The position numbers and the translations under genes were made by a program. The notes beneath the pieces were generated by a model, which did no database searches, was not told where the DNA came from, and was given only the letters and a program-made list of their open reading frames with translations. Source: Chionis minor (Eukaryota; Chordata; Aves; Charadriiformes; Chionididae). From it: a stretch of 64,000 nucleotides of DNA. Location: NCBI GenBank assembly GCA_013398295.1, contig VZSF01001520.1, positions 626,566-690,565 on the forward strand. Reading direction: 5' to 3'. Positions 28,301 to 39,201 of the stretch are shown piece by piece (position 1 is the stretch's first letter; each line of letters begins with the position of its first letter).

Positions 28301-31300
28301 GTCGCCTCAACAGGGCACTCTCGCTGGGTACCATCCCCTCCTTGGCCAGAGCAGGTAAGTGTGCATGAAACTTTCTGGCCCCATGGAAATGGCAACGGAG
28401 CGGTACAATGCTTGAGAAGGAAATGGGCTGTGAGGTGTCCACCTTATAGTCCTGTTTAGGGATTGCTGCTCCTGTGGCACAGAGCAGTTGGGTTTTGGCA
28501 TTAAGAAATCATGCAGCGTACCGTTGCCATCTTGGTGAAACAAAAAGCCTCAATGAGTGCTTGCCTGCTGTGGGTTTACTGAAATCCAGAGGCTTCTCCA
28601 GACATTTGTGGCAGCATGGCACAGGCTACAAGGCTATGTGTGGGAGGGAGATGGGAGGAGCAGTTAGGTGCTGAGGGACATGGTTTAGGGGTGGTTTTGG
28701 CATAGGTTTATGGTTGGACTCGATGATCTTGAAGGTCTCTTCCAACCCAAGTGATTCTATGATTCTATGTGGGGAATGGAGAAGAGCAGCTTTTGGAAGC
28801 GATTGGGAGCATTAGGATAACTTCCTTCTACCTGCTTTTTGTAGTTCGCTTTGCTTTTCTTGCTACAGCTGAAGGGAGCAGAGCTGAAGGCAGGCTCTTT
28901 CCTCAGTCTGGATTTGATATGCATTAGCACAACTATTGAAGCTGCTTTAGAGACCCCATTTCCTCTTGTTTTTTAGGGTTCTGTGTGATCTAGGGAAGAT
29001 TTATAGGCCTAAGTAACTCAAGCCCTCAATTCTACTGTGCTTGAAGCTAACAGATGAGAAATAGCTTCAAATGCTATTCTCCATCCAAGGAAAGCTAAGC
29101 TTTCCCGTGTCACTAACTGATTAGCAGAAGGTCAGAGGCTAAAATGTGGCAGTTTCTAGGATAACGCTGCAACAGAAAGAGTAGTCTTGTGGGAATTTTT
29201 TTCATTCATTAGACCACCCTTGTGGGGTCTGTGCTTTCTTTTGCTAAGGTACAAAGCCAGACAGACTGGAGAAACCGTGCTGTCAGGGCTGAATATTCTT
29301 TGCAAACAGCTTTTCAACTTCCAAAGCTGTTTGCCTGTAATTATGTAAGTCAAGTGCCTAAGAAAAAATAATTGATTTAAGCGCTGAAGTTTAGTTTGTA
29401 GCACTCCTTTTTCCTGAATTCAGTATTTTACATTGATGGGTTTTTAAAGGTGGGGGTTTTTTCTGCCTCATTATTATGGCCGCCGTGCCTGACAGCTAGA
29501 TGGGAATGCATCTCACCCCATGAGCTATGCCTAAGGCTCTTTTAATGAGAAAGGGATACAACCGTATCTTCACCTTCTTCCTTTTAAAGCAATCCAGGCT
29601 GTGATATAGTCAAGAGTTGTTTTTGGAGCCTGCTGGACAGATCTGTTCTGCTGCAGCTGGGAGAAGAGGGTTATTCTGACGCTGGCGTATAGCCTGCCCG
29701 GCAAACAGGGACGTTTTTCCTGCCTGCATTTACCACCCATCCCCTTCTGAGACGGATGACAAGATGATGGAGTTACATTTCTGAGGGACAGACCTCCAGT
29801 AGCTGAGCCAGCTGGGTTCAAACTGTTTCATTTTTGCTTTTTAGATTCTGGGTACTTGTTCAGCGGGAGTCGACCAGCTTCTCAGTCATCTCAGTCCAAG
29901 GAATCTCCGACATCAGGTAATGCACTAGGCCTTGCAGAGCAGCCGTCTTTGCAGGATTTGTAGTGGAAACATGTGATCCAAGTTTAATTCTTTCCTCCCT
30001 GCTCACATCCCAGTGAAAATGTCAGTTTCGCTGTTAGAAATGCTGCAGAGGGAGTTCCAACTAAGAGTGGGACTGCAATAAAATAGGCTGCTGTGTGTGT
30101 TGGATATCCTTCTCCGTGTGAAATCATTGAGATGAAGGATCCCTTCCCTGCTCTACAGCTGAGTTGAGGTTGCTTTGGTAGGAGACTTAAACTGTTCCTA
30201 GGGCAGCTCTTTTGTTTCACTTTCCTTCCCCAGCCCAAAGAACTGCTAATTTGGCTACCCTGTCTGCTCTGCCCTTTTGCTCCCGTGTCTTCCAGTGACC
30301 TGTCTGTTGCCCTCCTGACCCCAAATGGATCCTTTGCCTGTTGGTGCTGTTTAAGTGTTTGCTGCTGGAATGCAGTGACAGCCTGGGCTGATGCCATTGT
30401 GCAAACCTCTTCGCAGCCTGATAACATTTTCCCAGCAGCCTTTAAATGAATGACATGCCAGAGCGGTTAATTTACCTGCAAAACAGCATGTGTAATGCAG
30501 GCTCTCCTGGATGGACACAACCGAGCGGAGAAGAAAGCTTACCCGGCTCCTGATAAACCCGTCTCTAGTCTTGGGTCATTCCTTGAGTGTACCTAAGTGC
30601 ACGTGGAGTTTCTCCATGTTGCTGAGGGACATGGTTTAGTGGTGGTTTTGGCAGTGTTAGGTTTATGGTTGGACTCAACGATCTTAAAGGTCTCTTCCAG
30701 CCTAGATGATTCTTTGATTCTATGTTTTGCAGTGTGGGAACTGGAAGGAATAAAGAATTTTAGTACAAGATATGTTGGACATTTGCAACTCCTTTTCCCT
30801 TTTCTTACAGTCAAAGAAAACTATGCCAATTGTATTTTGGATTATAATCTTACCATTTTCTCTTCGGTGATGTTTGCATTTCAGAACACTTCACCCTGCT
30901 GTCAGGCAGCTGTGCTCCCTCCCGTATCCCCTCTCCAGCACCATCGGTGGCTGGCTCTGTGACTTCCAGCTCGGGTTCCTTGCGGTACCGCCGGCCACTC
31001 ATCAGCCCTGCCCGCCTGAACCTGAAAGGACAGAAGCTGCTGCTTTTCCCATCGCAGAATGAGGCTCTGCTCACCCCAACTGGCTCAGAGGAGCACACCC
31101 ACTCAGACAGCAACATCTTTGCCACCGAGTTGTCCTCCTTTCCAAAGAAGAATCTCAGCGAGCGGGGAATGCATGGTATGCTGGCAGCCTGCTGTACTCC
31201 TGGAAATGCATTTGTAGGAAGGAGTTGGCTTGCAAGCAAAGTCATGTATCATCTAGGCCACACAATAGATGGGAAACCTTCAGGAAAAACCCAGGTGGTG

Positions 31301-32359
31301 ATGCCTGTTAGGCTACCAAAGCTCCCTTAACAATCCACTAGCCCGGAGAGCCTCTTGTCTGCCAAAACAGATGTCCTTTTCTCACTCAGTGGTGCCCCGG
31401 GGATACTACTGCCACTGCCTTCACCCTTGCTTGGATAACTGCTTTAGCCACGGATGTGGCGATGCTGATGTGCACAGTGTACAAGACAAACATGCAGCCA
31501 ACTTCTGCTGCACAGCAGTGAAATTTGCCTTTTGTTTCCAGCTGTCCTCAAACCTTTCATGATTTTACCACACAACGATTCTTTACTCATGTCTGGCTTT
31601 AGTCTGGTAACTCCTGCTACGTTTGGTTTCCACTGGTGCTTTCTGAATTTTCCCATCTTCTTCTTGCAGATGTGAGATCTGCTATGGAAGGAGGGAGTAT
31701 TTGCAGTGATAATTCCATCAAAAAGGAGGATCGTTCATCGCACTCATCTACCTGTGTGGTAGACACTACTACCAAAGGGGAAGATTTGGCAGGCTGGAGA
31801 GGTAGGTGCAAGTCATGCGAGTGCTTCATGTCCGTGTGAGTGTTTCTGTGAGGGTAACTGAGATCTTTCCTGTGCTGCAGTAGTGATCTGATCTTGAGAT
31901 CAAATAAATAAGTAGTGGCAAAATGGATCTTCTGCCTGCTGCTCTAGGACCTTAGTAATGCTATTCCTGTTCTTTGGGCTGCCTGAAGAACACTGGCAGT
32001 GCTAAACTGAGACAGAAGGAAAGGGGTGGGGATGATGCGGGTGTTGAGAAGAGCAATGAGATGAAAACAGAACCAAAGAGAGCAGCGGAATCTTTCCTGA
32101 CAGGAAAAGGGCTTCAGCAGTTTTTGCTTACAGTGAAAACGCTGCGGAAAGAGAGAGAGAGAGTGCACACAACATATGTTCGCTGTTATTTATCTCATCC
32201 ATTCTTTAATATCTCTTTCTACTATTCCCTTTTTTACTTTGTGTTGTCCTCTTCTGCTAAGGTCGTTTTGGTAACTCCGCTCTCCGAGGTCTTCTCGCCG
32301 TGAGTCTGACTCTCAATGCTATCTTCACATCAGCCTATGTCTACCGGAGCCTGCGTTGA
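13222..32359 (+). CDS. TMEM201: TMEM201 (Samp1/NET5), inner nuclear membrane protein, exon 1 missing
   Basis: Ten exons join in phase: 13222-13342, 13980-14174, 16064-16240, 16843-17234, 17718-17921, 28137-28354, 29845-29916, 30885-31175, 31670-31801, 32262-32359. They encode about 632 residues; with a first exon of about 40 residues this matches human TMEM201 (666). The N-terminal part is an Ima1_N-type domain with the metal-binding-like cysteines CWFC, CWDCPNC, CKKC and CRPC. Several hydrophobic segments follow in the fourth to fifth exons, then a long Ser/Pro-rich nucleoplasmic loop, and a final membrane segment ending in YRSLR. From published work on the mammalian protein, Samp1 sits in the inner nuclear membrane, associates with the spindle in mitosis, and works with SUN/lamin components in nuclear positioning. 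Splice sites are canonical GT-AG throughout. Confidence 0.95.
13980..14174 (+). CDS. TMEM201: TMEM201 coding exon (human exon 3 equivalent)
   Basis: 65 codons, phase 0 at both ends. Acceptor TTCTTGTCAG, donor GAG|GTAAGC. Encodes NGDYNKPIPAQYMEHLNHVV through the CKKC cysteine pair to SFSPREE. The Ima1_N domain continues here. Confidence 0.95.
16064..16240 (+). CDS. TMEM201: TMEM201 coding exon (human exon 4 equivalent)
   Basis: 59 codons, phase 0 at both ends. Acceptor CTCTCACCAG, donor CAG|GTACAT. Encodes the helical KYDEEIEVYKHHLEQTYKLC segment, the fourth cysteine pair CRPC and the basic stretch HHFKRRETDK. This is the most conserved part of the protein. Confidence 0.95.
16843..17234 (+). 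CDS. TMEM201: TMEM201 coding exon with two membrane segments
   Basis: Acceptor CCTCTGCAG, donor AG|GTGAGT splitting an Arg codon. A Ser-rich start leads into a first hydrophobic helix (IFLRFLAFVSCAFLVLMALY, 16894-16953). Next is a variable luminal-type loop with N-R-T and N-D-T sequons. A second helix (AVVVLGLFTCLLAMFLAG, within 17170-17232) ends the exon. The loop is the part least like human. Confidence 0.94.
17718..17921 (+). CDS. TMEM201: TMEM201 coding exon (end of membrane region)
   Basis: Acceptor GGCATTGCAG. The first base completes the Arg split from the previous exon, giving RLRRIDAF. Two further hydrophobic stretches follow (VLWFVVMSLHLAE and CCLVGFTAAVAT), then a basic RRYRPRR tail. 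The donor AG|GTCAGA at 17922 is weak; reading through it gives the alternative end described at 17922-17940. Confidence 0.94.
17922..17940 (+). CDS. TMEM201: TMEM201 alternative C-terminus by exon extension (short isoform)
   Basis: If the weak donor at 17922 is not used, the frame continues for only a few codons (S-E-P-E-Q) to TGA at 17938-17940. This makes a protein of roughly 390 residues that keeps the Ima1_N domain and membrane helices but lacks the Ser/Pro-rich loop and last helix. A human isoform of about 392 residues is known with the same architecture, so the extension is probably real and conserved. T-rich sequence follows (18018-18100) as a possible 3' UTR. ATTAAA at 20481 is one possible but unproven poly(A) signal. 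Confidence 0.6.
17941..28136 (+). other. TMEM201: TMEM201 large intron (about 10.2 kb)
   Basis: The largest TMEM201 intron, running from the donor at 17922. Its first part would be 3' UTR of the short isoform. It contains T-runs (about 18018-18037, 20505-20518 and 24965-24994) and a C-run near 18817. No other exon or repeat is recognised; the reading frames present are short and unlike known proteins. Confidence 0.6.
28137..28354 (+). CDS. TMEM201: TMEM201 coding exon of the Ser/Pro-rich loop
   Basis: Acceptor GTCATTTGCAG, donor GCAG|GTAAGT. The first base completes the Arg codon split at 17921. Encodes a Ser/Pro/Arg-rich, poorly structured segment with the conserved block LTNQQLFRSPRRTSSSSLPG followed by RALSLGTIPSLARA. 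This matches the human nucleoplasmic loop closely. Confidence 0.94.
28666..28770 (+). mobile_element. CR1-type LINE 3' end, fragment
   Basis: Contains the typical avian CR1 tail: GCTGAGGGACATGGTTTAG, then GGTTGGACTCGATGATCTT, GGTCTCTTCCAACCC and the terminal microsatellite ATTCTATGATTCTATG. Only the 3' end is present, as expected from 5'-truncated retrotransposition. It lies in the TMEM201 intron between 28354 and 29845, in the sense direction. Confidence 0.9.
29845..29916 (+). CDS. TMEM201: TMEM201 small coding exon
   Basis: 72 bases, keeping phase 1 at both ends. Acceptor TGCTTTTTAG, donor TCAG|GTAATG. Encodes DSGYLFSGSRPASQSSQSKE and a few more residues; the start is nearly identical to human DSGYLFSGSRP. 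Because it is a multiple of three it could be skipped without a frameshift. Confidence 0.92.
30616..30724 (+). mobile_element. CR1-type LINE 3' end, second fragment
   Basis: Same family as the fragment at 28666: TTGCTGAGGGACATGGTTTA, GGTTTATGGTTGGACTC, a variant of the GATCTTAAAGGTCTCTTCCA block, then ATTCTTTGATTCTATG. Sense orientation, in the intron before the exon at 30885. It differs from the first copy at several positions, so it is an independent insertion rather than a local duplication. Confidence 0.88.
30885..31175 (+). CDS. TMEM201: TMEM201 coding exon of the nucleoplasmic loop
   Basis: Acceptor TTGCATTTCAG, donor CATG|GTATGC, phase 1 at both ends. Encodes EHFTLLSGSCAPS, PSPAPSVAGSVTSSSGSLRY and the strongly conserved RRPLISPARLNLKGQKLLLF. 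The following acidic/Ser-rich stretch is divergent from human. Confidence 0.94.
31670..31801 (+). CDS. TMEM201: TMEM201 penultimate coding exon
   Basis: Acceptor CTTCTTGCAG, donor GAGAG|GTAGGT, phase 1 at both ends. Encodes the conserved SIKKED and SSTCVVDTTTKG blocks found at the same place in human TMEM201, ending GWR. Confidence 0.94.
32262..32359 (+). CDS. TMEM201: TMEM201 last coding exon, C-terminal membrane helix
   Basis: Acceptor TTCTGCTAAG after a T-rich tract. Encodes GRFGNSALRG, then the hydrophobic helix LLAVSLTLNAIFTSAYVY and the terminal RSLR, with stop TGA at 32357-32359. Human ends with an equivalent helix and SLR. Confidence 0.94.
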
Positions 32360-33202
32360 TTTGTACCAACACTCCGTTTCTTTCTGGTTCTACCTGCTTC
32401 TGAGGAGACAAGAAGAATTCAACTGCGGCTTCATGTCTAATGGCCGTGCCACTGGTGCATGCTGTTTTTAAAAAAACTACTGTATGCTCAGCTGTCATGA
32501 CAAGGAACCCAGGTAGCTGCTGCCATCACTTCCAGGTAGAACATATCACAGGATTGTCCCCGGAGATGGCAGGCACAATTCCCAGAAAGCTCCAGTTCAA
32601 AGCAAGAGGCCAGTCGAATGGCCCGTGCACTTTCTTTCAAAGGAACTGACCTGAGACACAAGTCTGAAAATGTGTAAGCTATGTTCCTCAGAACCTATCC
32701 CCAACTCTTCTTTCTGACATTTTAACCTCACGCTGATGGTGCTGGTAAAATGAGGAGAATCAGAACAAACGAGATGGAGAAAAGGGATGGCTTAGTAGCT
32801 GGTGCTGGGTTTTGGCTACTGGAACAGCATTCCCAGCCTCTTTGCCCAGTGGTTCCTCTTCACTCTTCCCTTTGGCGCTCTCCTCTAAATTATCAGTGAT
32901 TTTTCTTTAGTTGCCTTAAGCTTGCCTAAGCACGTGGGTGACCTTGGCTGCTCTGTCATATTCTTGCATTTTTTATGTCCATGTGCTTCCACCTGGGCTG
33001 TGCCCTGAGGCCGCTTTCACCAGTTGCCATTCTGGTCATGCTGGTTCTCAGAAGCTGCTGTCTGTACATACCTCCAACCAGCACTGTTGCTGTAGGTGTG
33101 CACGAACCCCAAACAGGCGTCCTTTTGTGGTTTGCATTAGAAAGAGGAAGCCTGTGCTTTGCTTTACCCAGGAGGCATTAATTCTGTTAAAATTAATTCT
33201 GT

Positions 33203-33208
33203 AATAAA
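33203..33208 (+). terminator. TMEM201: Candidate proximal poly(A) signal, TMEM201
   Basis: AATAAA in the + strand about 850 bases after the stop codon. The downstream GT-rich element is only moderate, so use of this site is uncertain. Confidence 0.4.
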
Positions 33209-36200
33209 GAAGGATCCCGATGTGATCTGCACCATAGTCAAAGGGCTTCAGCTCACAACTCTGCTGGTGTTTTCACTGAAGCAGCGAGTGGCATAGCTTA
33301 TTCTTGCTGTAAATCGCACAATTCCGTTCTATTAGAAGATAAGTGAGGAGCTGTCTGATTGTATATACATTTATCCAGAAACCTGATGCCTCAACCTGAT
33401 ATTGGGATTTGCTAAGTAACCATTTAAGATATTTCTTACTTAGTTAAATGCCAAGGTGCTCTCAGTGAGAAATGCCAAGCCTGCTTCTGGATAGATTCTT
33501 CTTTTCTAACCCAGAGGAAGTAGCCTTAGATTTTTCAAAAGCAGCTTACAATTTGGGCAGTTCTGCTTTTGGGTGAGTCTTCAGCATTGCTTAGATAGAA
33601 TTCAGGGGCCATTTAGGGTATTGTGCTGAATACTGAAAATCATTTAGTACACCCTAAGGAAAAAGAAAATCATGATCTTTATGTTTTGATTCTTAAATCC
33701 CAAGTGCAGAGAGAAGATTTACCAACGTGTCAAAGATAGCTGGTGAAAAGAGAGCCAACTGATGCTAGCTATGTATTTCCTTAAGCAGGACAGACTCTAT
33801 TAAGAGTTTTTCCATTGTCTCTCCCTTTGGGCTCCTTTACCTCAAACTTCTTTTCTCTTTCCTCTCCCTCACCCCATTGTCCTGTGTTTGCATCTTGAAT
33901 TACAGGGTTATGCTTACTGTGACTTTTCCTCCCTTTCAGTTCTGCTGCTGTTCCCTTTATTGTACTCTTGCATGTGCACAGAAACAAAGCGTATCTCTGC
34001 TGATAATTCCCTGCTCTGAACCTGAAGTTCACACCTCGCAGCGACGATCACTCTTCCTTTCGCTTTGTGGTTTTTTTGTTTCTTGCATGTTTTAATTGAG
34101 TTCCTACCACAGCTTCACTTAGTACAGCGTGTGAGTGATAGCCAGACCCTGATCAGCATGCTGGGACAGATTAAATGGGGCTTTACTGCTGGTGATTCAA
34201 GCACTGAAAAATTAAATCTCTCTTTGTTTCTTCCATTTCTTCCTGCGCTGTTTTAGCAGCCCACTTCCAGCTGCTGCTCCCCATCCTCCCTTGTTAGTGA
34301 GGTCCACTCATCACCTGCCCTGCACCTTGCAGGCAGAGGACAGACCTCTGCCCACACATGCTGATCTGAGGCTGGAGGTGTCGTTCCCGACTCTGTGTCT
34401 TTCCCTTGGCCTCTTCAGAGCGCCGGCGAAGGGCTGCATAGCCAGCACCTCCTATACAAAGAAGCTGATCCTAGATCCAGGATAGGGAACCGCAGCAGAA
34501 AGCTGTGCTGCAGGTTGATGATTAATTCTTTTGTAAATTGTACGAATTGTTACTTGTAGCCCAACCTGACCCATTACCTTGCTGTTAAGAGATTTTTGTC
34601 CCTTTTATAGACTTCTGCAGCCTCACTTGAGCATGTGTGTAGGCAAGATGCCTCGCAGACCACCTTACAAGCTTGTATTTAGACCTCTGCTGTTTGAGTT
34701 TGACGTTGTCCTGGTGCGGGGTGTGACATCCCATTCGTGGGTCGTTGTCCTGACTTCCAGCATCCCCAGGGGCCTCCTATGCAGAGACGAGCTCCGCCAG
34801 AGAATACTGTGGGTTTGCTTGTCTTTATTATGCCAACAGATGTGCACTGTGACTTCAGGTATGCAAACTTCCCACTTTCACCTCCCAGTCTGCGCTGAGT
34901 TTTACCATCAGTCTCACCCACCTGGAGTCCAAGTTGGCCTCTGTCTCTACCAGATTGCAATACAAATTTTCTCCTCCTTCCCAGCAACCAAGGAGCTGCA
35001 GCCTTTTGACACACCTCTTCCTGCCCGCATTCCAGAACAGGAACGCTTTAATCTGTCACTGCACTTCGGAATCTGCTCACTGAAACTGTTCTTGGAAGGG
35101 TGTTTGGTGACCTTGTCCAAAGCAATATAAAGACTTTGGATTTTATTGCCGAAGGGGGAAGACAACCAACTTTTTCGTTCTGGTGCTAGAACACTCTCCA
35201 GTGGTGCTTTCACGGTTGTGAAGCCTTCGCTTGAATAGTACACACAAGTATACATGTGTGCGCGTGCGTGTGCATGCATATGTATAAAAACATTTGGAGG
35301 GTTTCTTCATTTCAAAAGATCTGAGCCCATGTTTGTCTTTATCTTGTTGGCCTTAATCTAGCTCTTAGATACCGTGTCTGTCTTGCTGCTGTTTTCTATA
35401 TGAAGCTGGTTTGGAGGAAACAAAAGGTTATCTGGTCCCCCTGTAAAAATCTTTGTGACTGATGATGTTGATCTTCATACAGTGTTGTTCAGGGGTGAGA
35501 TTTTATTTTTCTAGTATTTTTCCTACTGTAAAAACTGTTGGAGTGTTTGGAGTGGAAAAGATCTTTACAAAATGGTGTGATAAAGATCTGAGCGTTACTT
35601 AGTAATACTGACAATTACCAATCAGGTGGCATACAAATTATCTCCATTTCTAGACCTTTTCCATTACCTACCTTCCCTTGAAAACGCCGGGGTACTTTTT
35701 CTTTGGGTATGGGCTTGTTATGCATGTTCTGAGACCTTACAGAGACTTCTGATGATTTTGCTGTTCTGAATTAGGAAGCATTTGGATTCTAGAGTTTGCT
35801 TCCAGTTCTGCAGCTGGGTGGTTTGGCAGATGTGACAAATACTATGCGCGTTATCTATTTAATGGGACAGAGAGAATTGGTAGAATGAGTTGCTGATTCT
35901 GAAGGTCATCAGATCTTTTTACATAAAACCTTAGACATGAAATTGGGCACTGTGGCAACGTGTGGAAAAAACTGATTGCTGGCGTATGTAGGCCAGATTC
36001 ACTGAGTTTTAGGCTGTTTGCTCAAGCAACAAATTTGGCCTGTGAATGTTTTATTCCCACTCCCTCTTCTTGGGTGGTGGGAACATCTGTAAAACACTGT
36101 TGAACTGACTGGGCTCCTTAAAACAGGGCAGCTGGAATCAAGGGCTTGTGTTGCTTGTGGATGCTGCTATATTTTTTCTTCCAGGCACCATTCCTGGAAA

Positions 36201-36559
36201 TAACTATGGTCTTAACCTCTCTTGCAGACTTTTGTTAAAAGGCTAGAAAGGGCCAATTTGGCCAGTTCTTTTTTTTTTTAATACACGTTGCATCCAGAAA
36301 TTATCATCACTGTGTCCTGTGGTGGGAGTAAGGGACAGAGTACTTTTGGATGGAGTGGGTATCTAGAGAGGGTGAGGAGGACGATTTTGAGTCCTAAACC
36401 TTATTTCCTGTGAAAGAAATACTGTACGTCATGTGTGTATACTTGTTTGGGGAGCTCTAACACTGTACAGTTTAGTTAAATGTGCTCCAAGGGAGAAGCT
36501 GTTCCTCAGAGGTTTTTAGTTCATGCTTTGTGTTTAAAGAGGAATATTTTTCTTTAAAA

Positions 36560-36565
36560 AATAAA
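36560..36565 (+). terminator. TMEM201: Candidate distal poly(A) signal, TMEM201
   Basis: AATAAA followed within 20-50 bases by a GT/T-rich element (TTAGTGTGATTCTGTTTTTT). This is the best poly(A) site configuration after the gene, and no further + strand gene intervenes before the next CpG island. Confidence 0.5.
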
Positions 36566-36668
36566 AACCGATAAGTTTTCACCTTAGTGTGATTCTGTTT
36601 TTTGGGGAGCTGAATATTTTGGGGGGAAAGGGAAATAGTATTTGTACTTGTTGTGGGAGTATGGTCAA

Positions 36669-36745
36669 TTTGATCTATTTTTGATCATGGTATATTCATC
36701 ATATATGGTATCAGATATCATCAAATATGGTATATTTGATCTATT
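36669..36745. repeat. AT-rich cluster of direct and inverted repeats
   Basis: TTTGATCTATT occurs at 36669-36679 and 36735-36745. TGGTAT recurs three times between them, and ATCAAATAT / ATATTTGAT (36720-36728 and 36732-36740) form a 9-base inverted repeat. It lies just beyond the distal poly(A) signal. Confidence 0.7.
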
Positions 36746-38200
36746 CACTCTTTTAAAGATGACAAGAACTAAGAGAAAGCACAAAGCTTTGTGAGCTTCC
36801 GCAAAGGAAGGAGAAGCTCTTGCCCATGATTTGGAAATGGAAGTGCATTGTTATGCTCTGAAGGCAATGTCCTTAACTATGTTGTGACCTTCTCCCCAGC
36901 TGCGGCTGCGCCCCATAGGGACCTTGCGGTCTTGAACTCCTGTGGGATAGGGACTGTCATTCACATACCTGTTTCCAGAGAGCTTTGACCTCAGCTGATG
37001 ACTGTAGGATGGCGGGGTAACACCTGAACTATTTTATTTTGTCTGGATTTTCAGTACTTTGGAAGGTGGAGAGGAAGGGTGTAAGGGAGGTACCGGATGC
37101 AGGTGCCTTGGTCCTGATCCGGTCACCTTCCAGCCGTGCCTATGTCAGCAAGAAAGCCAAGAGGATTATTTAGATGGGTAAGGACTGGGCACATGGAAGG
37201 GATGTTCAGTGAAGCCCCAGAATTCATCCAAAGATACACAGAGTCACAGAGCGTCAGAGTGGCCCAGTTATGTGCACGCCTTACAATTTGTGTTCATTTG
37301 GCACTTAAGGGATTTTTTTCCTCTCTGAGATGGAAGCCAAGAGTCCTTCCAAGATTTTGCTTTTGTGTGTTATTTTATGGTCTTTAATTTACGTTTTTAT
37401 TTTGTAATGTAAGTTAAGAGACAGGTGGCGTAAGCTTTTAGACATAGGCTTTCTAAGCACCGGCTTCAAAGGCTGTAGTTTTCCTCCATTTATACTTTTA
37501 TCACTCATGTTTTACTTCGTTAGAACAGGCTGCTGATTTGTTTTAAGACCTAGCAATGTATTCCATCTTGTCTTCAAAAACCTGGAGAAGTTCTGTGTGC
37601 AGGAAGGGATGTGCTTCTCAGACACTCTTCCTTTCTCCCCCTCTTCTTTCAGTGGTAGAGACCTGTTTGGTTCTGCAGTCTGTGTTTATTTTCAACAGTG
37701 ATGTTCTGTTTACTTTCTTTTCCATCACAGAGGGCCAGCAGAAAAAGAACTAAACTGTGGGCCCGTAGGCGAGTGTTCCTGAGCTGCATCAAAGAGCCGC
37801 CTTCTCCTGCTGTTGTTATAACCAGTAGGGATGTTTTATTCTTAATAATTTAAATAATTCCATCTAGCCCAGTTAAGGTTTTCTGTTCAAAGACCTGTAT
37901 TTTTGAAACATGAGACATGACAGCATCGTTTGACCCACCACTACTGAGCTACTGTTGGTTGGTTTTATAAACTGAGAACAGCCTGTCATCAATGTTTTCC
38001 TTCTGTTCCTTAGCTCTTGTAAAACTTTTGGAAAAGAGAAACTGATTCCTTCCAGACTAGTGAGTCATGATTTTTTTTTAATTAAGGGTTGTTGGCGGTT
38101 TTTTTGTCATGTTTTGTGGGATTTTTTTTTAATGACAGCGATCAAAAAAACACTTTTCAACGGAGGATGTGCTTTAATTAAATTACTGGCATCGTCCCAC
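36746..38200. other. TMEM201-PIK3CD intergenic region
   Basis: About 1.5 kb with no gene or repeat recognised apart from T-runs near 38071 and 38122. Confidence 0.55.
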
Positions 38201-38439
38201 TAATAATTCTTTACATACGGACATATTTTGAAGCATTTGGTGCACTGTAGCGCTCGCACGAATGCGACAGGGCTAAAAGCGAGATGGCTGCAGCAGAGAA
38301 CTCTGCTCCCCCCCTGTCGTCGTCCCCCCCGGTCCCACCCTCCCCCCCCGTACCTGCAGGCATCCGCCAAGCTGCCGCCTCCCGTGCGGCTGCGGTGCGG
38401 GGGTACCGGCAGGGACAACGGGGACACCGGCGGGGACGG

Positions 38440-38527
38440 CGGGGATGCTGCGCGGGGCCGAAGTGCCAGATGTGTTCACATCTGGAAGCGCGAGGCGCGC
38501 AGCTGAGCGCCGCATCTCGCCGAAACG
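38440..38527 (+). other. Candidate untranslated first exon ending at a consensus donor
   Basis: The CpG island sequence ends in CGAAACG|GTAAGA at 38527/38528, a near-consensus splice donor in the + direction. The start is not defined; 38440 is an arbitrary left limit within the island. By position this would be a 5' untranslated exon of PIK3CD. Confidence 0.4.
38466..38485. promoter_or_regulatory. Palindromic double E-box
   Basis: CCAGATGTG and its exact reverse complement CACATCTGG are separated by TT. Each arm contains an E-box (CAGATG / CATCTG), the class bound by bHLH dimers such as E-protein heterodimers. It sits about 40 bases before the candidate donor. Binding is inference. Confidence 0.6.
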
Positions 38528-38650
38528 GTAAGACTCGGGCTCTTGGCCCCGGTTTTCCCGCAGGTAACCCGCAGCCCCGCGCTCAACTTTGCCGGGGGTG
38601 CCCCCGCCGCGGCCCGGCTAACCCCGCCCCCGGCCCGGCTTCCCCCCCCG

Positions 38651-38916
38651 NNNNNNNNNNNNNNNNNNNNNNNNNNNNNNNNNNNNNNNNNNNNNNNNNN
38701 NNNNNNNNNNNNNNNNNNNNNNNNNNNNNNNNNNNNNNNNNNNNNNNNNNNNNNNNNNNNNNNNNNNNNNNNNNNNNNNNNNNNNNNNNNNNNNNNNNNN
38801 NNNNNNNNNNNNNNNNNNNNNNNNNNNNNNNNNNNNNNNNNNNNNNNNNNNNNNNNNNNNNNNNNNNNNNNNNNNNNNNNNNNNNNNNNNNNNNNNNNNN
38901 NNNNNNNNNNNNNNNN
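38651..38916. other. Assembly gap (266 N)
   Basis: Unresolved bases inside the CpG island, starting directly after a C-run. Frames across it are artefacts. Confidence 0.99.
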
Positions 38917-39201
38917 GGTGCCCCGCACGGTGCCTGGCAGCTGCCGCTGGCCCGGGGGTGCCGCTGCCCCGAGCTGCCCGCTTGGGGCCCGCCCGCCTTC
39001 CTGGGGCCGCCCGCCTGGCCGGTGGCCGGCGGTGGGGCGAGGGTGGCGGCTCTGCGCCCGGGCGAGCGGGAGGCGGCGGTGACCTGCGAGTGGGGGGCGA
39101 AGCTGCCCCCCCGCCTTTAAGTGAAGCCCCCGGGGGGCAGATGCGCCGCCGCGGGACGGGCCGCTCTTCTGCGTCCCCACCGAATTCCCGAAAAATCCAC
39201 T

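Larger units (their letters stand above)
32360..36595 (+). other. TMEM201: TMEM201 3' UTR (long form)
   Basis: No recognised coding sequence after the stop. Two AATAAA signals offer a short end (33203-33208) and a long end (36560-36565). A 183-codon open frame at 34579-35130 is unlike any protein I recognise and lacks an ATG near its start. The length of the UTR is inference from the poly(A) signals. Confidence 0.5.

Noticed and set aside
34579..35130. 183-codon open frame in the + direction
   Set aside because: Not ATG-initiated at its start, composition of translated UTR-like sequence, no recognised domain; it lies between the TMEM201 stop and its distal poly(A) signal.
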